Assembly (NCBI GenBank): GCA_002398515.1
Contig: DGZL01000072.1
Span: 2,294-11,377, forward strand
From: Firmicutes bacterium UBA4981
GTDB taxonomy: Bacteria; Bacillota; SHA-98; UBA4971
Length of the DNA stretch: 9,084 nucleotides
Direction of reading: 5' to 3'
Made by a program: the position numbers and the translations under genes. Shown piece by piece: positions 1 to 7,522 of this stretch (positions within the stretch are counted from its first letter, which is position 1; each line of letters opens with the position of its first letter). Below the pieces are notes generated by a model, which was given only the letters and a program-made list of their open reading frames with translations, searched no databases and was not told the DNA's origin.

Positions 1-147
1 GGCGGCGATACCCGCGCCGGATTCAGGGTCCGGCGTTTGTGCCACACAATGAGAAGGCTTAAAACTCCCTGGCTCCATGGCAGTCACGAGTGCGGCTAAT
101 ACCAGGATCATTACCGGGGCCAAGTGTCTACAGGCAAACTTCATCAT
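1..147 (-). CDS. Secreted protein of unknown function, N-terminal fragment (cut by window edge)
   Basis: Read leftward from an ATG at 147, this frame stays open for 49 codons to the window edge; most of the gene lies outside. A GGAGG at 157-161 sits 9 bases upstream of the ATG. A second ATG follows directly, so the start could be at 144. The N-terminus looks like a Sec signal peptide: a short basic stretch (K3, R7), then a hydrophobic core at about residues 9-24 (PVMILVLAALVTAM), then a polar region in which A36 is a possible cleavage site before Gln-Thr-Pro. The mature part is too short to assign. It starts 84 bases after the stop of the CcdA-like gene on the same strand, so co-transcription is likely and it could be an envelope partner of that thiol transporter. 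The role is inference only. Confidence 0.6.
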   Translation of the reverse strand, partial: MMKFACRHLAPVMILVLAALVTAMEPGSFKPSHCVAQTPDPESGAGIAA

Positions 148-183
148 CGTGCTTTTCCTCCATACTTCTTGTCACTTGCGTTT

Positions 184-203
184 CTCCTTTGAGCCAAAAG
201 GAG
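184..203. repeat. Short hairpin between the two leftward genes
   Basis: A perfect 7-bp inverted repeat, CTCCTTT and AAAGGAG, with a 6-base loop lies between the CcdA-like stop and the next leftward start. No T-run follows it on the minus strand, so it does not look like an intrinsic terminator. It may be an mRNA processing or stability hairpin, or chance. Confidence 0.3.
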
Positions 204-231
204 GGCACCGTACTACAAATAAGCCTCTCCC

Positions 232-1500
232 CTAGACGATTTGCCACAACATCCTAACCAAGTATCCGCCTAGAAGCAAAAACAATAAGCCGGTAAGGAA
301 TTTTACCGTCACTATGCTTCTTGCTGCAAGCTTTGCCAGAGTCTTGGAACCCATCCCGAAATAGGCTGCCCAAAAGACTCCTATCGCGGGCGCCATGAAA
401 GCAAGATTATAGAGAACGAGATAAAGCATGGCCCTGGCATCGCCGAGGTAGACAGAATGAACGTACACAATCGTAGGCAAGTAGACCTGGCCTGTACAGA
501 GGAACTCCATTGCAGCCACGAGAAAACCTGTTACCATCGCCCCGATCAACAGTGAGCCCGGGTTTACGTGTTTTCTGATTGCGGCTCTGATGGCTTTTGA
601 AATTCCCGTCGGGAGCCTCAGCGCAAAGTCGGCCCGGTCCCGATAGATTGCAGCTCTTGCAGCATCTACAATGCTCAACATACCAAAGACTATTGCCAGG
701 AGGCCCACAACGCCGCCAAGCACCGGAAGGATCCACGATATTGCCTGGATACGCTTTATGACAGAGAGAATTCCTGTGCCGATTGCAAGATATGTCATAA
801 ACATAGCCATGCAGAAACCCAAACCGGTATAGAGCAGGTGGTTTCTATTGCTGCCTGACATAAGAAGGTATGAAATCAGAAATGCCAGCCCTGCAAATGC
901 GCATGGATTTATGCCGTCAATAAGGCCGGCGCCGAGTACGATACCCAAGGTGAATGAGGCAAACCGCTGTGCTATCCCGTCTTCGTCCGTGGATGAAGGC
1001 TCCATAGGAGCTTCTTCTAAGGCTTCAGCCAGCCATCCTTCATCTTTTGCGATCTCCAGCTCCCGCACACCGATGAACCAGGACCGGCCTATAAAGGCTG
1101 CAGGAACTGCGCCTCTCCTGGCCAAAGGCACATCATATGTTTCGTCAAATCTTTCACGCGTCTCCATGACACCGGGTTCGAACATATTGTGGAGCTCTAC
1201 TTTCACGCACGGCAGAGCTCCTTCCAGCTCGCCAAGAATGCCTTCCGCGTGTAGGCACTCTCTGCAACCGGGTGAGTAGAAGTAGTGGATTATCCTGATC
1301 TTCTCAGCCATGACAACGTCTGAGGCAGATTGTGAAGCGGGTCGCTCTGCACTGGATTGCGCAGGCGCCTGCGCGGACAGCCCGATAAGGAGTGTTATGA
1401 TAATAACAGGTATGACGGCGCGGGAAATAAGCAGTATGACGACACGGGACAAGGATGAGAATAACCCCGGTTGAGGGCGCCTGTCGGTGCTTTGACCCAA
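232..1500 (-). CDS. CcdA/DsbD-type membrane thiol-disulfide transporter with N-terminal thioredoxin-like domain
   Basis: A 422-residue membrane protein. Residues 20-45 form a hydrophobic signal-anchor. Residues 66-165 look like a thioredoxin/glutaredoxin fold with a CxxC active site (C79, C82, in SPGCREC) and a later VPAAFIG segment where thioredoxins carry their cis-proline. Residues 180-422 form about six membrane helices. The first carries DGINPCAF (C200) and the fourth carries FLCTGQVYLP (C335), the paired membrane cysteines of the CcdA/DsbD family, which pass electrons from cytoplasmic thioredoxin to extracytoplasmic thiols. I infer that the attached CxxC domain is the outward acceptor. 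The start is a TTG at 1498-1500, supported by GGAGG at 1510-1514 with 9-base spacing. Cytochrome c maturation, disulfide reduction or metal-centre assembly are all possible; no cytochrome gene is visible. It is probably the first gene of a leftward operon. Confidence 0.85.
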   Translation of the reverse strand: MGQSTDRRPQPGLFSSLSRVVILLISRAVIPVIIITLLIGLSAQAPAQSSAERPASQSASDVVMAEKIRIIHYFYSPGCRECLHAEGILGELEGALPCVKVELHNMFEPGVMETRERFDETYDVPLARRGAVPAAFIGRSWFIGVRELEIAKDEGWLAEALEEAPMEPSSTDEDGIAQRFASFTLGIVLGAGLIDGINPCAFAGLAFLISYLLMSGSNRNHLLYTGLGFCMAMFMTYLAIGTGILSVIKRIQAISWILPVLGGVVGLLAIVFGMLSIVDAARAAIYRDRADFALRLPTGISKAIRAAIRKHVNPGSLLIGAMVTGFLVAAMEFLCTGQVYLPTIVYVHSVYLGDARAMLYLVLYNLAFMAPAIGVFWAAYFGMGSKTLAKLAARSIVTVKFLTGLLFLLLGGYLVRMLWQIV

Positions 1501-1758
1501 AACTTAAATCCTCCGTTCATATCTTCTATGGCTTGCTGTGTCGGATCAGACTACTTCCGGAATGCGACATGAATGCTACATATATATACTACGCTAAAGC
1601 CTTAAGTCCTACTGCTGCCATTATGGGCCTGTCGCCGGCCGGGAGACTCAACTGCCGATCCATGGTGAGCCGGGGGGATAACCAAAAGTGATGTTGTGTT
1701 AAAGTAGTTGGTAGTGATAGATTAAGTAGTATAAGACAGATAAGGCGAGGAATGTCCG
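1501..1758. other. Divergent intergenic region
   Basis: The region separates the leftward CcdA-like gene from the rightward psuK-psuG pair and should hold promoters for both directions. The rightward promoter is listed separately. For the leftward gene there is an alternating TA stretch at 1581-1588 that could supply a -10 element, but I found no convincing -35 at proper spacing. A 78-codon open frame crosses 1455-1691 on the plus strand. It overlaps the CcdA-like gene, has no clear ribosome binding site and no recognisable motif, and I do not regard it as a gene. Confidence 0.5.
1708..1735 (+). promoter_or_regulatory. Putative sigma-70-type promoter for psuK-psuG
   Basis: TTGGTA at 1708-1713 (4 of 6 to the -35 consensus), a 16-base spacer, and TATAAG at 1730-1735 (5 of 6 to the -10). 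The predicted transcript would start near 1742, giving a leader of about 17 bases before the ATG at 1759. Confidence 0.45.
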
Positions 1759-2736
1759 ATGATTTCTTTTAACGGAAAGGATGGGAATGGCTTGATCCTT
1801 GCGATGGGGGGCATTGCCACAGATATTCTGGTATTTCCGAAGACTGAGCCAAAACCGGGCACTGATATTCCGGCGGCAATTCAGGCGCGTCCAGGCGGAA
1901 CGGCTTCCAACTTCGCATTCTGGTGTTCACTCCTTGGTCAGGAATCCGGGCTTGTAGGCGCAATCGGCAGGGACGCCCTTGCGGATATTGCGCTTTCAGA
2001 TCTCAATGAAGCAGGGGTCAGTATTTTCGTAGAACCTCATCAAAACCTCATGACTGCATGTATCATAAATCTTGTAGACCCGTCAGGTGAGAAATCCTTC
2101 ATTACTCAGCGCGGGGCTGACGAGGCGATTCCCCCGGAGATTATCACGGAAGAACTTGTGGTGAAGGCTAAGTGGTTACATATCGGCGGCTATGTGCTCT
2201 ACAGTGATGTTTCACGTCCTGCTGCAGAGAAAGCAATCAGATTTGCGCTGGACGGTGGAGTCCCGATATCTATGGATCCGTCATCGTGGTACCCCTTAGA
2301 GGAGTATGGAGTTTCGCGTTTTTTGAGACACGCACGAAATTCCACTCTCCTTATGCCAAACTATGAAGAAGGGGTGATTCTCGTAGGGAGGAAGCCTCCT
2401 GAAGAGATGGCTGTGGAGCTTTTGAATTATGCTCCGTATGTCGTAGTGAAACTAGGGCAGGACGGTTGCGTTATTGCTAAAGAAGGTTGTGTTCAGGTTT
2501 GCCCCACAGAAGCCGTGGAGAATCCGGTTGATACTACCGGCGCAGGGGACTGTTTTAACGCTGCATTTGTGTGTGAGTTTCTCCGTGAAGGAGACATGTG
2601 GTCTGCAGCATGCTTCGCCAACCCCCTGGCAGGTAAAGTTGTTACTACGGTAGGAGCCAGGCCTGACGTGAGAATCGCCAGGGGATGGGTTGAGAGTTTG
2701 GAACAAGACAGGGGAAAGAAGGAGCACCCGGTATGA
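1759..2736 (+). CDS. psuK: PfkB-family sugar kinase, probable pseudouridine kinase
   Basis: A 325-residue ribokinase/PfkB-family protein of typical length. The N-terminal substrate-binding region has GGIATDIL (17-24) and GGTASNFAF (46-54), the usual glycine-rich sugar-contact segment. The C-terminal signature DTTGAGD (258-264) supplies the anion hole and the catalytic base D264. The PfkB fold alone does not define the substrate. The assignment rests on the next gene, a clear pseudouridine-5'-phosphate glycosidase that it overlaps by 4 bases. In the known E. coli pathway PsuK makes the 5'-phosphate that PsuG cleaves. The ATG at 1759 is preceded by AGGCGAGG at 1743-1750 with 8-base spacing; an upstream ATG at 1752 is out of frame and soon stops. 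Another nucleoside or sugar kinase is the main alternative. Confidence 0.82.
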   Translation: MISFNGKDGNGLILAMGGIATDILVFPKTEPKPGTDIPAAIQARPGGTASNFAFWCSLLGQESGLVGAIGRDALADIALSDLNEAGVSIFVEPHQNLMTACIINLVDPSGEKSFITQRGADEAIPPEIITEELVVKAKWLHIGGYVLYSDVSRPAAEKAIRFALDGGVPISMDPSSWYPLEEYGVSRFLRHARNSTLLMPNYEEGVILVGRKPPEEMAVELLNYAPYVVVKLGQDGCVIAKEGCVQVCPTEAVENPVDTTGAGDCFNAAFVCEFLREGDMWSAACFANPLAGKVVTTVGARPDVRIARGWVESLEQDRGKKEHPV

Positions 2737-3653
2737 ATGAATACATATTGATCAGTGACGAGGTTAGGGATGCTGTAGAAAATAGTCGTCCTGTGGTCGC
2801 GTTTGAAACCTCCATTCTAACCCATGGCTTGCCACAGCCTTATAATGTGGATCTATCCAAGGAAGTCCAGGCAATTGCGCGATCTATGGGTGTTGTCCCT
2901 GCGGCCACCGCTGTTATCCACGGTAAGCTGAGAGTCGGGTTGACTGAAGAAGAGATAGAATTCCTGGGCCGAGAGTCAGGTGTAGCAAAGGCGGGGTACA
3001 GAGATCTTGGTGTGCTTATGGCTACGAAAGGTTCCGGGGGCACAACAGTAGCTTCCAGTATAGCCTTAGCAGAAATGGCGGGTATTTCGGTTTTTGTCAC
3101 CGGTGGTATCGGAGGCGTGCATCGCGGGGCTACGACTACTTTTGACATATCAGCTGACTTATTCATGATGTCCAAGATCAATGTAGCTACGGTCTGTGCA
3201 GGCATGAAGTCCATCTTGGACATGGGACTTACCATGGAAGCCTTGGAAACTCTAGGTATTCCCGTTATCGGATATAATACTTGTATGCTACCAGGGTTTC
3301 ACATAAGGCAGACTGCTTACAAACTGCTATACGAAGCAAAAGACCCAGGCGATGTTGCGAAGATCATGATATCGACGTGGGGTGCGGGCATAAGAGGAGG
3401 CCTTCTTCTTACCGTGCCTGTGCCTCCGGAAGATGAGACAGACCCGGCTTTGCTCGAGGATGCCATTGACCGGGCGGTCTATGAGGCGAATGAGAAAGGG
3501 ATTACAGGTAAAGACGTAACTCCTTACATTTTGCACCGTCTCGGGGAGCTGACAGGTGGAGCGACACTCAAGGCTAACCTGTCTCTTGTGCGGAATAACA
3601 CACGTGTAGGATGCGACATAGCAAAATGCTATAGCAGTCTGGCAAGGATTTAG
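2733..3653 (+). CDS. psuG: Pseudouridine-5'-phosphate glycosidase
   Basis: A 306-residue, full-length PsuG/YeiN family protein. PsuG breaks the C-C glycosidic bond of pseudouridine 5'-phosphate, giving uracil and ribose 5-phosphate; it is cytoplasmic and Mn-dependent in E. coli. The family hallmarks are present: FETSILTHGLP with E25, GGIGGVHRGA (124-133), FDISADL with D142, and CAGMKSILD with K159. By motif alignment these match E. coli E31, D149 and the Schiff-base K166, and the D-to-K distance of 17 residues is the same. The ATG overlaps the kinase TGA as ATGA, with AAGGAG at 2719-2724 eight bases upstream, so the two genes are translationally coupled. No pseudouridine transporter gene follows, so the pair may salvage internal pseudouridine from RNA turnover or use a transporter encoded elsewhere. 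Confidence 0.95.
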   Translation: MNEYILISDEVRDAVENSRPVVAFETSILTHGLPQPYNVDLSKEVQAIARSMGVVPAATAVIHGKLRVGLTEEEIEFLGRESGVAKAGYRDLGVLMATKGSGGTTVASSIALAEMAGISVFVTGGIGGVHRGATTTFDISADLFMMSKINVATVCAGMKSILDMGLTMEALETLGIPVIGYNTCMLPGFHIRQTAYKLLYEAKDPGDVAKIMISTWGAGIRGGLLLTVPVPPEDETDPALLEDAIDRAVYEANEKGITGKDVTPYILHRLGELTGGATLKANLSLVRNNTRVGCDIAKCYSSLARI

Positions 3654-3660
3654 TCAACCT

Positions 3661-3700
3661 GCGATCGCCGGCGTATGATTGTGATCGCCTGCGTATGATA
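3661..3700 (+). repeat. Tandem imperfect 20-bp direct repeat
   Basis: Bases 3661-3680 and 3681-3700 are two head-to-tail copies of one 20-base unit, identical at 17 of 20 positions (differences at unit positions 2, 10 and 20). Each copy has GATCGCC, GCGTATGAT and two helical turns of length. The second copy covers most of the spacer between the -35 and -10 elements of the promoter at 3679-3707. This placement suggests a regulator-binding site, although a chance duplication is possible. Confidence 0.7.
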
Positions 3701-3707
3701 ATATAAT
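3679..3707 (+). promoter_or_regulatory. Sigma-70-type promoter for the sensor kinase-response regulator operon
   Basis: TTGTGA at 3679-3684 (4 of 6) and a perfect TATAAT at 3702-3707 are separated by exactly 17 bases. Transcription would start near 3714, leaving a leader of about 85 bases before the ATG at 3799. The promoter lies within and just after the tandem 20-bp repeat, so a repeat-binding protein would directly affect polymerase access. Confidence 0.6.
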
Positions 3708-3798
3708 ATAACCAGGATCGGCTCTGCCTGTCCTTGGGTAATGAAAACCGAGTGTATAAGCCTAATAGAACGTGCTGCCCGGAAAGGATAAGCAGCCA

Positions 3799-6132
3799 AT
3801 GACTGCAGGTGTCTGCGTACTGGAGGTGTCAGGGATAGGCGTTGTTACAACGATTAAGGGCAAGTGCAGGGAGTGCTATGCATGCGTCCGGAATTGCCCT
3901 GTAAAGGCCATCAAAGTGGAAGACGGTCAGGCAACTGTAATAGAAGAGCTATGTATATCTTGCGGTTATTGTGTGAGGGTCTGCGCCCAGCACGCAAAGC
4001 ACATCAGGGAAGACTTGGTTTCAGTCAAGAACGCGCTCACAACAGGTGAGGCTTGTGCCCTGCTGGCGCCTGCTTTCGCAGTGGAGTTCCATAAGGAACT
4101 AAGGCCCGGTCAGGTTGTGTCAGCCCTAAAGCAGCTCGGGTTTGCCGGCGTGTATGAAGTTGCATGGGGTGCGGAACGTGTAACCCAAGAGTATATGAGG
4201 ATCATCGAAGGCGAGCATGAGCCGGGTATCATCTCCACGCCTTGTCCCGCCATAGTTAACCTCGTCGAAGTCAAGTATCCTCATCTCGTTCCGAGACTTG
4301 TTCCGTCAGTCTCGCCTATGGTAGCTGCCGGAAGAATGATAAAGAAGGAACACAAAGGCGCCTATACCGTGTTCATAGGGCCTTGTGTAGCTAAGAAAAG
4401 CGAAATGCTGGATCCGTCAGTTGCTGACGCTATTGATGCGGTTCTTACATTTATAGAATTGAGGGAGCTTCTTGAGGCGTTGCCCATTGACTTGAGAGAT
4501 CTGCCTGATACCGATTTCCAAAGGGAAGAGGCATATTTAGGCAGGTTGTATCCGGTATCCGGCGGGCTGCTTAGAAGCGCAGCTCTCTCCGCGGACATGG
4601 TTGATAACGAAATCCTCGTTGTTGAAGGTAAAGATAATTGCATAGATTTTCTTGAGGCACTGAGTGTGGAAAAGGACTGTCCTGAATTTGTGGACATGTT
4701 GTTTTGTGAAGGATGCATAAACGGTCCTATGATGACCACCGACCTTCCTAGCTATGCGCGGCGAGTAGCCGCTGTGGATTTCGCGAAGCAGTCGGAACGG
4801 ACAGGTTCGATTATAGGTCAAGTTGAACCCGGATTCCCCCGAATTGAGGCGACTCGCAATTACTCACTTAAAAGCATGGATATGCCAATTCCTACAGACG
4901 AGGATATAGAGAGAATACTACGGGAGCTTGACAAGACTGAACCTGAAAACGAGCTGAACTGCGGTGCATGCGGATACAGCACGTGCCGAGAGAAAGCTGT
5001 AGCAGTATTCAGGGGACTTGCCGAAAATAAGATGTGTCTCCCGTACCTGATAACACAGCTTGAGGTGCACAATATGGAACTGGCAAGACTCAAAGCATAC
5101 CACGAAGATACAATTGACAGTATTATCGAAGGCATTGTAGTTGTAGACTGTGACATGATCATAACCGGCCTGAACAAATCCGCTGACATGTATTCCACTT
5201 CACAATCTATCGGAAGAGACGTATTTACGGTATTTCCCGAACTGGATATTCCCAGGTGTAGGCACAGTTTCGAGCGAGCTATATCACTGGGTGAGCCGAC
5301 AGATGTAGGGGAAATGGTTTTTCTGCTGGGTAACGACAAGGTCACGTTGCACATTAAAATCAGTCCGCTCAAGAACAAGAGCGGGGAAGTGTACGGAGCA
5401 GTCCTCTTAAGCCAAGACACTACCGAGAAACGGAGACTCGAAAGCCAGCTCATTCAGTCTGATAGGTTAGCTGCTTTAGGGCAACTTGCAGCCGGGGTCG
5501 CTCACGAAATCAATACTCCGCTGACCCTGATTCTGGGATATGCTGACATCCTCAGGGAGACCGTGGGCTCTGACAACTTGGGCAGTTCATACCTGAAGAC
5601 CATAAGGGAAGAGTCAGAGAGGATTTCCGACATTGTCCGCAGCCTTCTGAATTTTGCAAGACCAATCAATGTGTCTGCCGGCAAGTGTAAGGTAAACGAG
5701 ACTTGCAGAAGGACTCTCAGGATATTCGGGGGGCAAATGGCGAGAAGAGGCATTCAAGTCAGTGTGGAGCTTGATGAATCTGAGCCGGAAGCTGCGATTG
5801 ACACCGGAGAACTACAGCAAGTAATCCTTAACATGCTTCTTAATGCTATGCAAGCTATGCCTGACGGGGGGCGTCTGGGAATACAGACATGCGTATCCCG
5901 GGATGTGGTGGAGATTACCATAACAGACACAGGCATTGGAATTGCTCCGGAGAATTTGCGAAAAGTATTTAATCCGTTTTTCACTACGAAAGAGGTAGGC
6001 AAGGGAACAGGCCTTGGCCTTTCTGTGAGTTTCGATATCATAGAAAAGCATGGCGGGACCATCAAAGCCGAAAGTCAACTTGGCAAAGGTACGGCCTTCA
6101 CTATTGTCCTTCCTATGAATGGAGTAGAGTAA
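3799..6132 (+). CDS. Hydrogenase-like Fe-S sensor histidine kinase (ferredoxin, H-cluster domain, four-Cys Fe-S, PAS, HisKA, HATPase)
   Basis: A soluble 777-residue fusion (numbered from the ATG at 3799). Residues 20-65 are a 2[4Fe-4S] ferredoxin (C23, 26, 29, 33; C52, 55, 58, 62). Residues 85-345 are an [FeFe]-hydrogenase large-subunit domain with altered H-cluster motifs: STPCP (C149), GPCVAKKSE (C196) and FCEGCINGP (C303, C306). Residues 385-415 hold a four-Cys Fe-S domain of the RnfB/CO-dehydrogenase-gamma type (C388, 391, 396, 413). A PAS domain (about 435-545) precedes HisKA with phospho-acceptor H569 in GVAHEINTPL, then an ATPase domain with N678/N682, DTGIG and GKGTGLGL. There are no membrane helices. 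It probably senses H2 or redox state in the cytoplasm and phosphorylates the next gene product. A GTG at 3772 would add nine residues but lacks a ribosome site; AAAGGA at 3783-3788 favours 3799. Confidence 0.9.
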   Translation: MTAGVCVLEVSGIGVVTTIKGKCRECYACVRNCPVKAIKVEDGQATVIEELCISCGYCVRVCAQHAKHIREDLVSVKNALTTGEACALLAPAFAVEFHKELRPGQVVSALKQLGFAGVYEVAWGAERVTQEYMRIIEGEHEPGIISTPCPAIVNLVEVKYPHLVPRLVPSVSPMVAAGRMIKKEHKGAYTVFIGPCVAKKSEMLDPSVADAIDAVLTFIELRELLEALPIDLRDLPDTDFQREEAYLGRLYPVSGGLLRSAALSADMVDNEILVVEGKDNCIDFLEALSVEKDCPEFVDMLFCEGCINGPMMTTDLPSYARRVAAVDFAKQSERTGSIIGQVEPGFPRIEATRNYSLKSMDMPIPTDEDIERILRELDKTEPENELNCGACGYSTCREKAVAVFRGLAENKMCLPYLITQLEVHNMELARLKAYHEDTIDSIIEGIVVVDCDMIITGLNKSADMYSTSQSIGRDVFTVFPELDIPRCRHSFERAISLGEPTDVGEMVFLLGNDKVTLHIKISPLKNKSGEVYGAVLLSQDTTEKRRLESQLIQSDRLAALGQLAAGVAHEINTPLTLILGYADILRETVGSDNLGSSYLKTIREESERISDIVRSLLNFARPINVSAGKCKVNETCRRTLRIFGGQMARRGIQVSVELDESEPEAAIDTGELQQVILNMLLNAMQAMPDGGRLGIQTCVSRDVVEITITDTGIGIAPENLRKVFNPFFTTKEVGKGTGLGLSVSFDIIEKHGGTIKAESQLGKGTAFTIVLPMNGVE

Positions 6133-6133
6133 C

Positions 6134-7513
6134 ATGGAGACTGCCACAGGTAAGGCTCTTGTCATAGATGACGAACAGAAAATGTGCCAATTTCTCGAGC
6201 TTGTATTGTCTCAGGACGGACATAAGGTCTTGACTGCTACAAGCGGAGAACAAGCCTTGGATATTATGCGGTCCAGGACGGACCTGGATGTTATTGTCAC
6301 TGACCTTATGATGCCGGGAATCACCGGCATGGAAGTTCTGGAAGAGGCAAAACGGTTACTGCCTGATACCCCGGTGATTATGATAACCGGATACTCTACA
6401 GTGGAAAACGCTGTCCAAGCCATGAAAGCCGGAGCCTTTGATTATTTGCCGAAACCATTTAAAGTTGATGAAGTGAAGCTCGTGGTCAACAAGGCCTTGG
6501 ACAGGCGAGTCATTGCCTTGGAAAACAAGAGGCTGAGACGAGAGCTTCAGGCAATTCGTGAGCGGTCAGGCGAGATAATCGGCACATCCGAAAACATGCA
6601 GGAAGTCTTCAGACTGGTTGAGAAAATCGCAAGGACTGATGCAACCACCCTGATTCGCGGAGAAAGCGGAACCGGCAAAGACCTTATCGCCCGCGAGATC
6701 CACATGCAGAGCCTGAGAGCTTCAAAGCCCTTTGTAAGCATAAACTGTGCTGCGCTTCCTGAGACACTCCTGGAAAGTGAGCTTTTCGGCCATGCTCGTG
6801 GCGCTTTCACAGGGGCTGTCATGACAAAGCGGGGATTATTCGAAGAAGCTGACGGAGGCACGATATTCCTTGACGAGATAGGAGACATCAGTCTTGCGCT
6901 CCAGGCCAAGCTTTTGAGATTTCTTCAAAACAGGGAGTTCATCCGTGTAGGAGAGACTATTGTAAGATGCGTTGATGTCCGGGTCATAGTTGCAACAAAC
7001 AAAGATCTCGAGACTGCCATTGAAAGAGGAGATTTTCGCTCTGACTTGTACTACAGACTGAATGTAATAACTATACATCTGCCTCCCCTAAGGGAGCGTA
7101 GGAGCGACATACCGCTTCTGGCTAAGCACTTTGCCCGGAAATTCGCAGCCAAATGTCTTAAGGGCCCGATTTCTTTTTCTCATGAAGCTATGGATGCACT
7201 GGTCAACTACGATTGGCCAGGCAATGTGCGGGAACTCGAGAACGCCATCGAACGGGCTCTAATACTGATGGAAGGCGATGATTTGGATATTTATGACCTT
7301 CCGGATGAAGTAATCGAAGCATCGGAGGTCAGAAAATCAAAAGGACAAGACAATATAGAGGATGAATGCTTCTATGAGGCTGTTGATGAGTATAAGCGTG
7401 AGCTGATCACTGAAGCCCTGGAAAAATCCGATGGTGTTCAGGCTAAGGCTGCTGAGATCCTCGGCCTCAAGCGGACTACACTTAATGAAATGATGAAACG
7501 GCTGGGGATCTGA
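6134..7513 (+). CDS. NtrC-type sigma-54-dependent response regulator
   Basis: A 459-residue regulator with all three domains. The receiver domain (about 6-122) has D12/D13, phospho-acceptor D57, T85 and K107. The AAA+ domain (about 147-380) has Walker A GESGTGKD (176-183), the sigma-54 contact loop GAFTGA (223-228), Walker B FLDEIGD with D247/E248, arginine-finger candidates R302 and R308, and WPGNVREL (361-368). A Fis-type helix-turn-helix ends the protein (about 437-457). It should be phosphorylated by the upstream kinase, form a ring and remodel sigma-54 polymerase. The ATG starts one base after the kinase stop, with GGAG at 6121-6124, so the two are tightly coupled. Candidate target sites lie immediately after its stop: palindromes at 7523-7563 and a consensus -24/-12 promoter at 7666-7681. 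That arrangement points to control of the hydB operon. Confidence 0.95.
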   Translation: METATGKALVIDDEQKMCQFLELVLSQDGHKVLTATSGEQALDIMRSRTDLDVIVTDLMMPGITGMEVLEEAKRLLPDTPVIMITGYSTVENAVQAMKAGAFDYLPKPFKVDEVKLVVNKALDRRVIALENKRLRRELQAIRERSGEIIGTSENMQEVFRLVEKIARTDATTLIRGESGTGKDLIAREIHMQSLRASKPFVSINCAALPETLLESELFGHARGAFTGAVMTKRGLFEEADGGTIFLDEIGDISLALQAKLLRFLQNREFIRVGETIVRCVDVRVIVATNKDLETAIERGDFRSDLYYRLNVITIHLPPLRERRSDIPLLAKHFARKFAAKCLKGPISFSHEAMDALVNYDWPGNVRELENAIERALILMEGDDLDIYDLPDEVIEASEVRKSKGQDNIEDECFYEAVDEYKRELITEALEKSDGVQAKAAEILGLKRTTLNEMMKRLGI

Positions 7514-7522
7514 AGAGAAACG

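Noticed and set aside
848..1279. A 143-codon plus-strand frame antisense to the CcdA-like gene
   Set aside because: It lies wholly within a convincing gene on the other strand and its low-complexity Ser/Pro/Ala translation is typical of an antisense shadow.
1455..1691. A 78-codon plus-strand frame starting inside the CcdA-like gene
   Set aside because: It overlaps the 5' end of a well-supported opposite-strand gene, has no clear ribosome binding site, and its translation shows no recognisable motif.
3661..3668. GCGATCGC octamer, the HIP1 motif of cyanobacteria
   Set aside because: There is a single copy and nothing else points to a cyanobacterium; it is part of the tandem repeat unit, and the second copy has GTGATCGC.
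3734..3760. A second promoter-like pair, TTGGGT and TATAAG, before the kinase gene
   Set aside because: The spacer is only 15 bases and the -35 match is poor; the pair at 3679-3707 is clearly better.
3772..3798. GTG at 3772 as start of the sensor kinase
   Set aside because: There is no ribosome binding site before it, while the in-frame ATG at 3799 has AAAGGA ten bases upstream; the ferredoxin domain is intact either way.
4860..5453. A 197-codon minus-strand frame
   Set aside because: It is antisense to the Fe-S, PAS and linker parts of the kinase; the Ser-rich translation looks like a shadow, not a protein.
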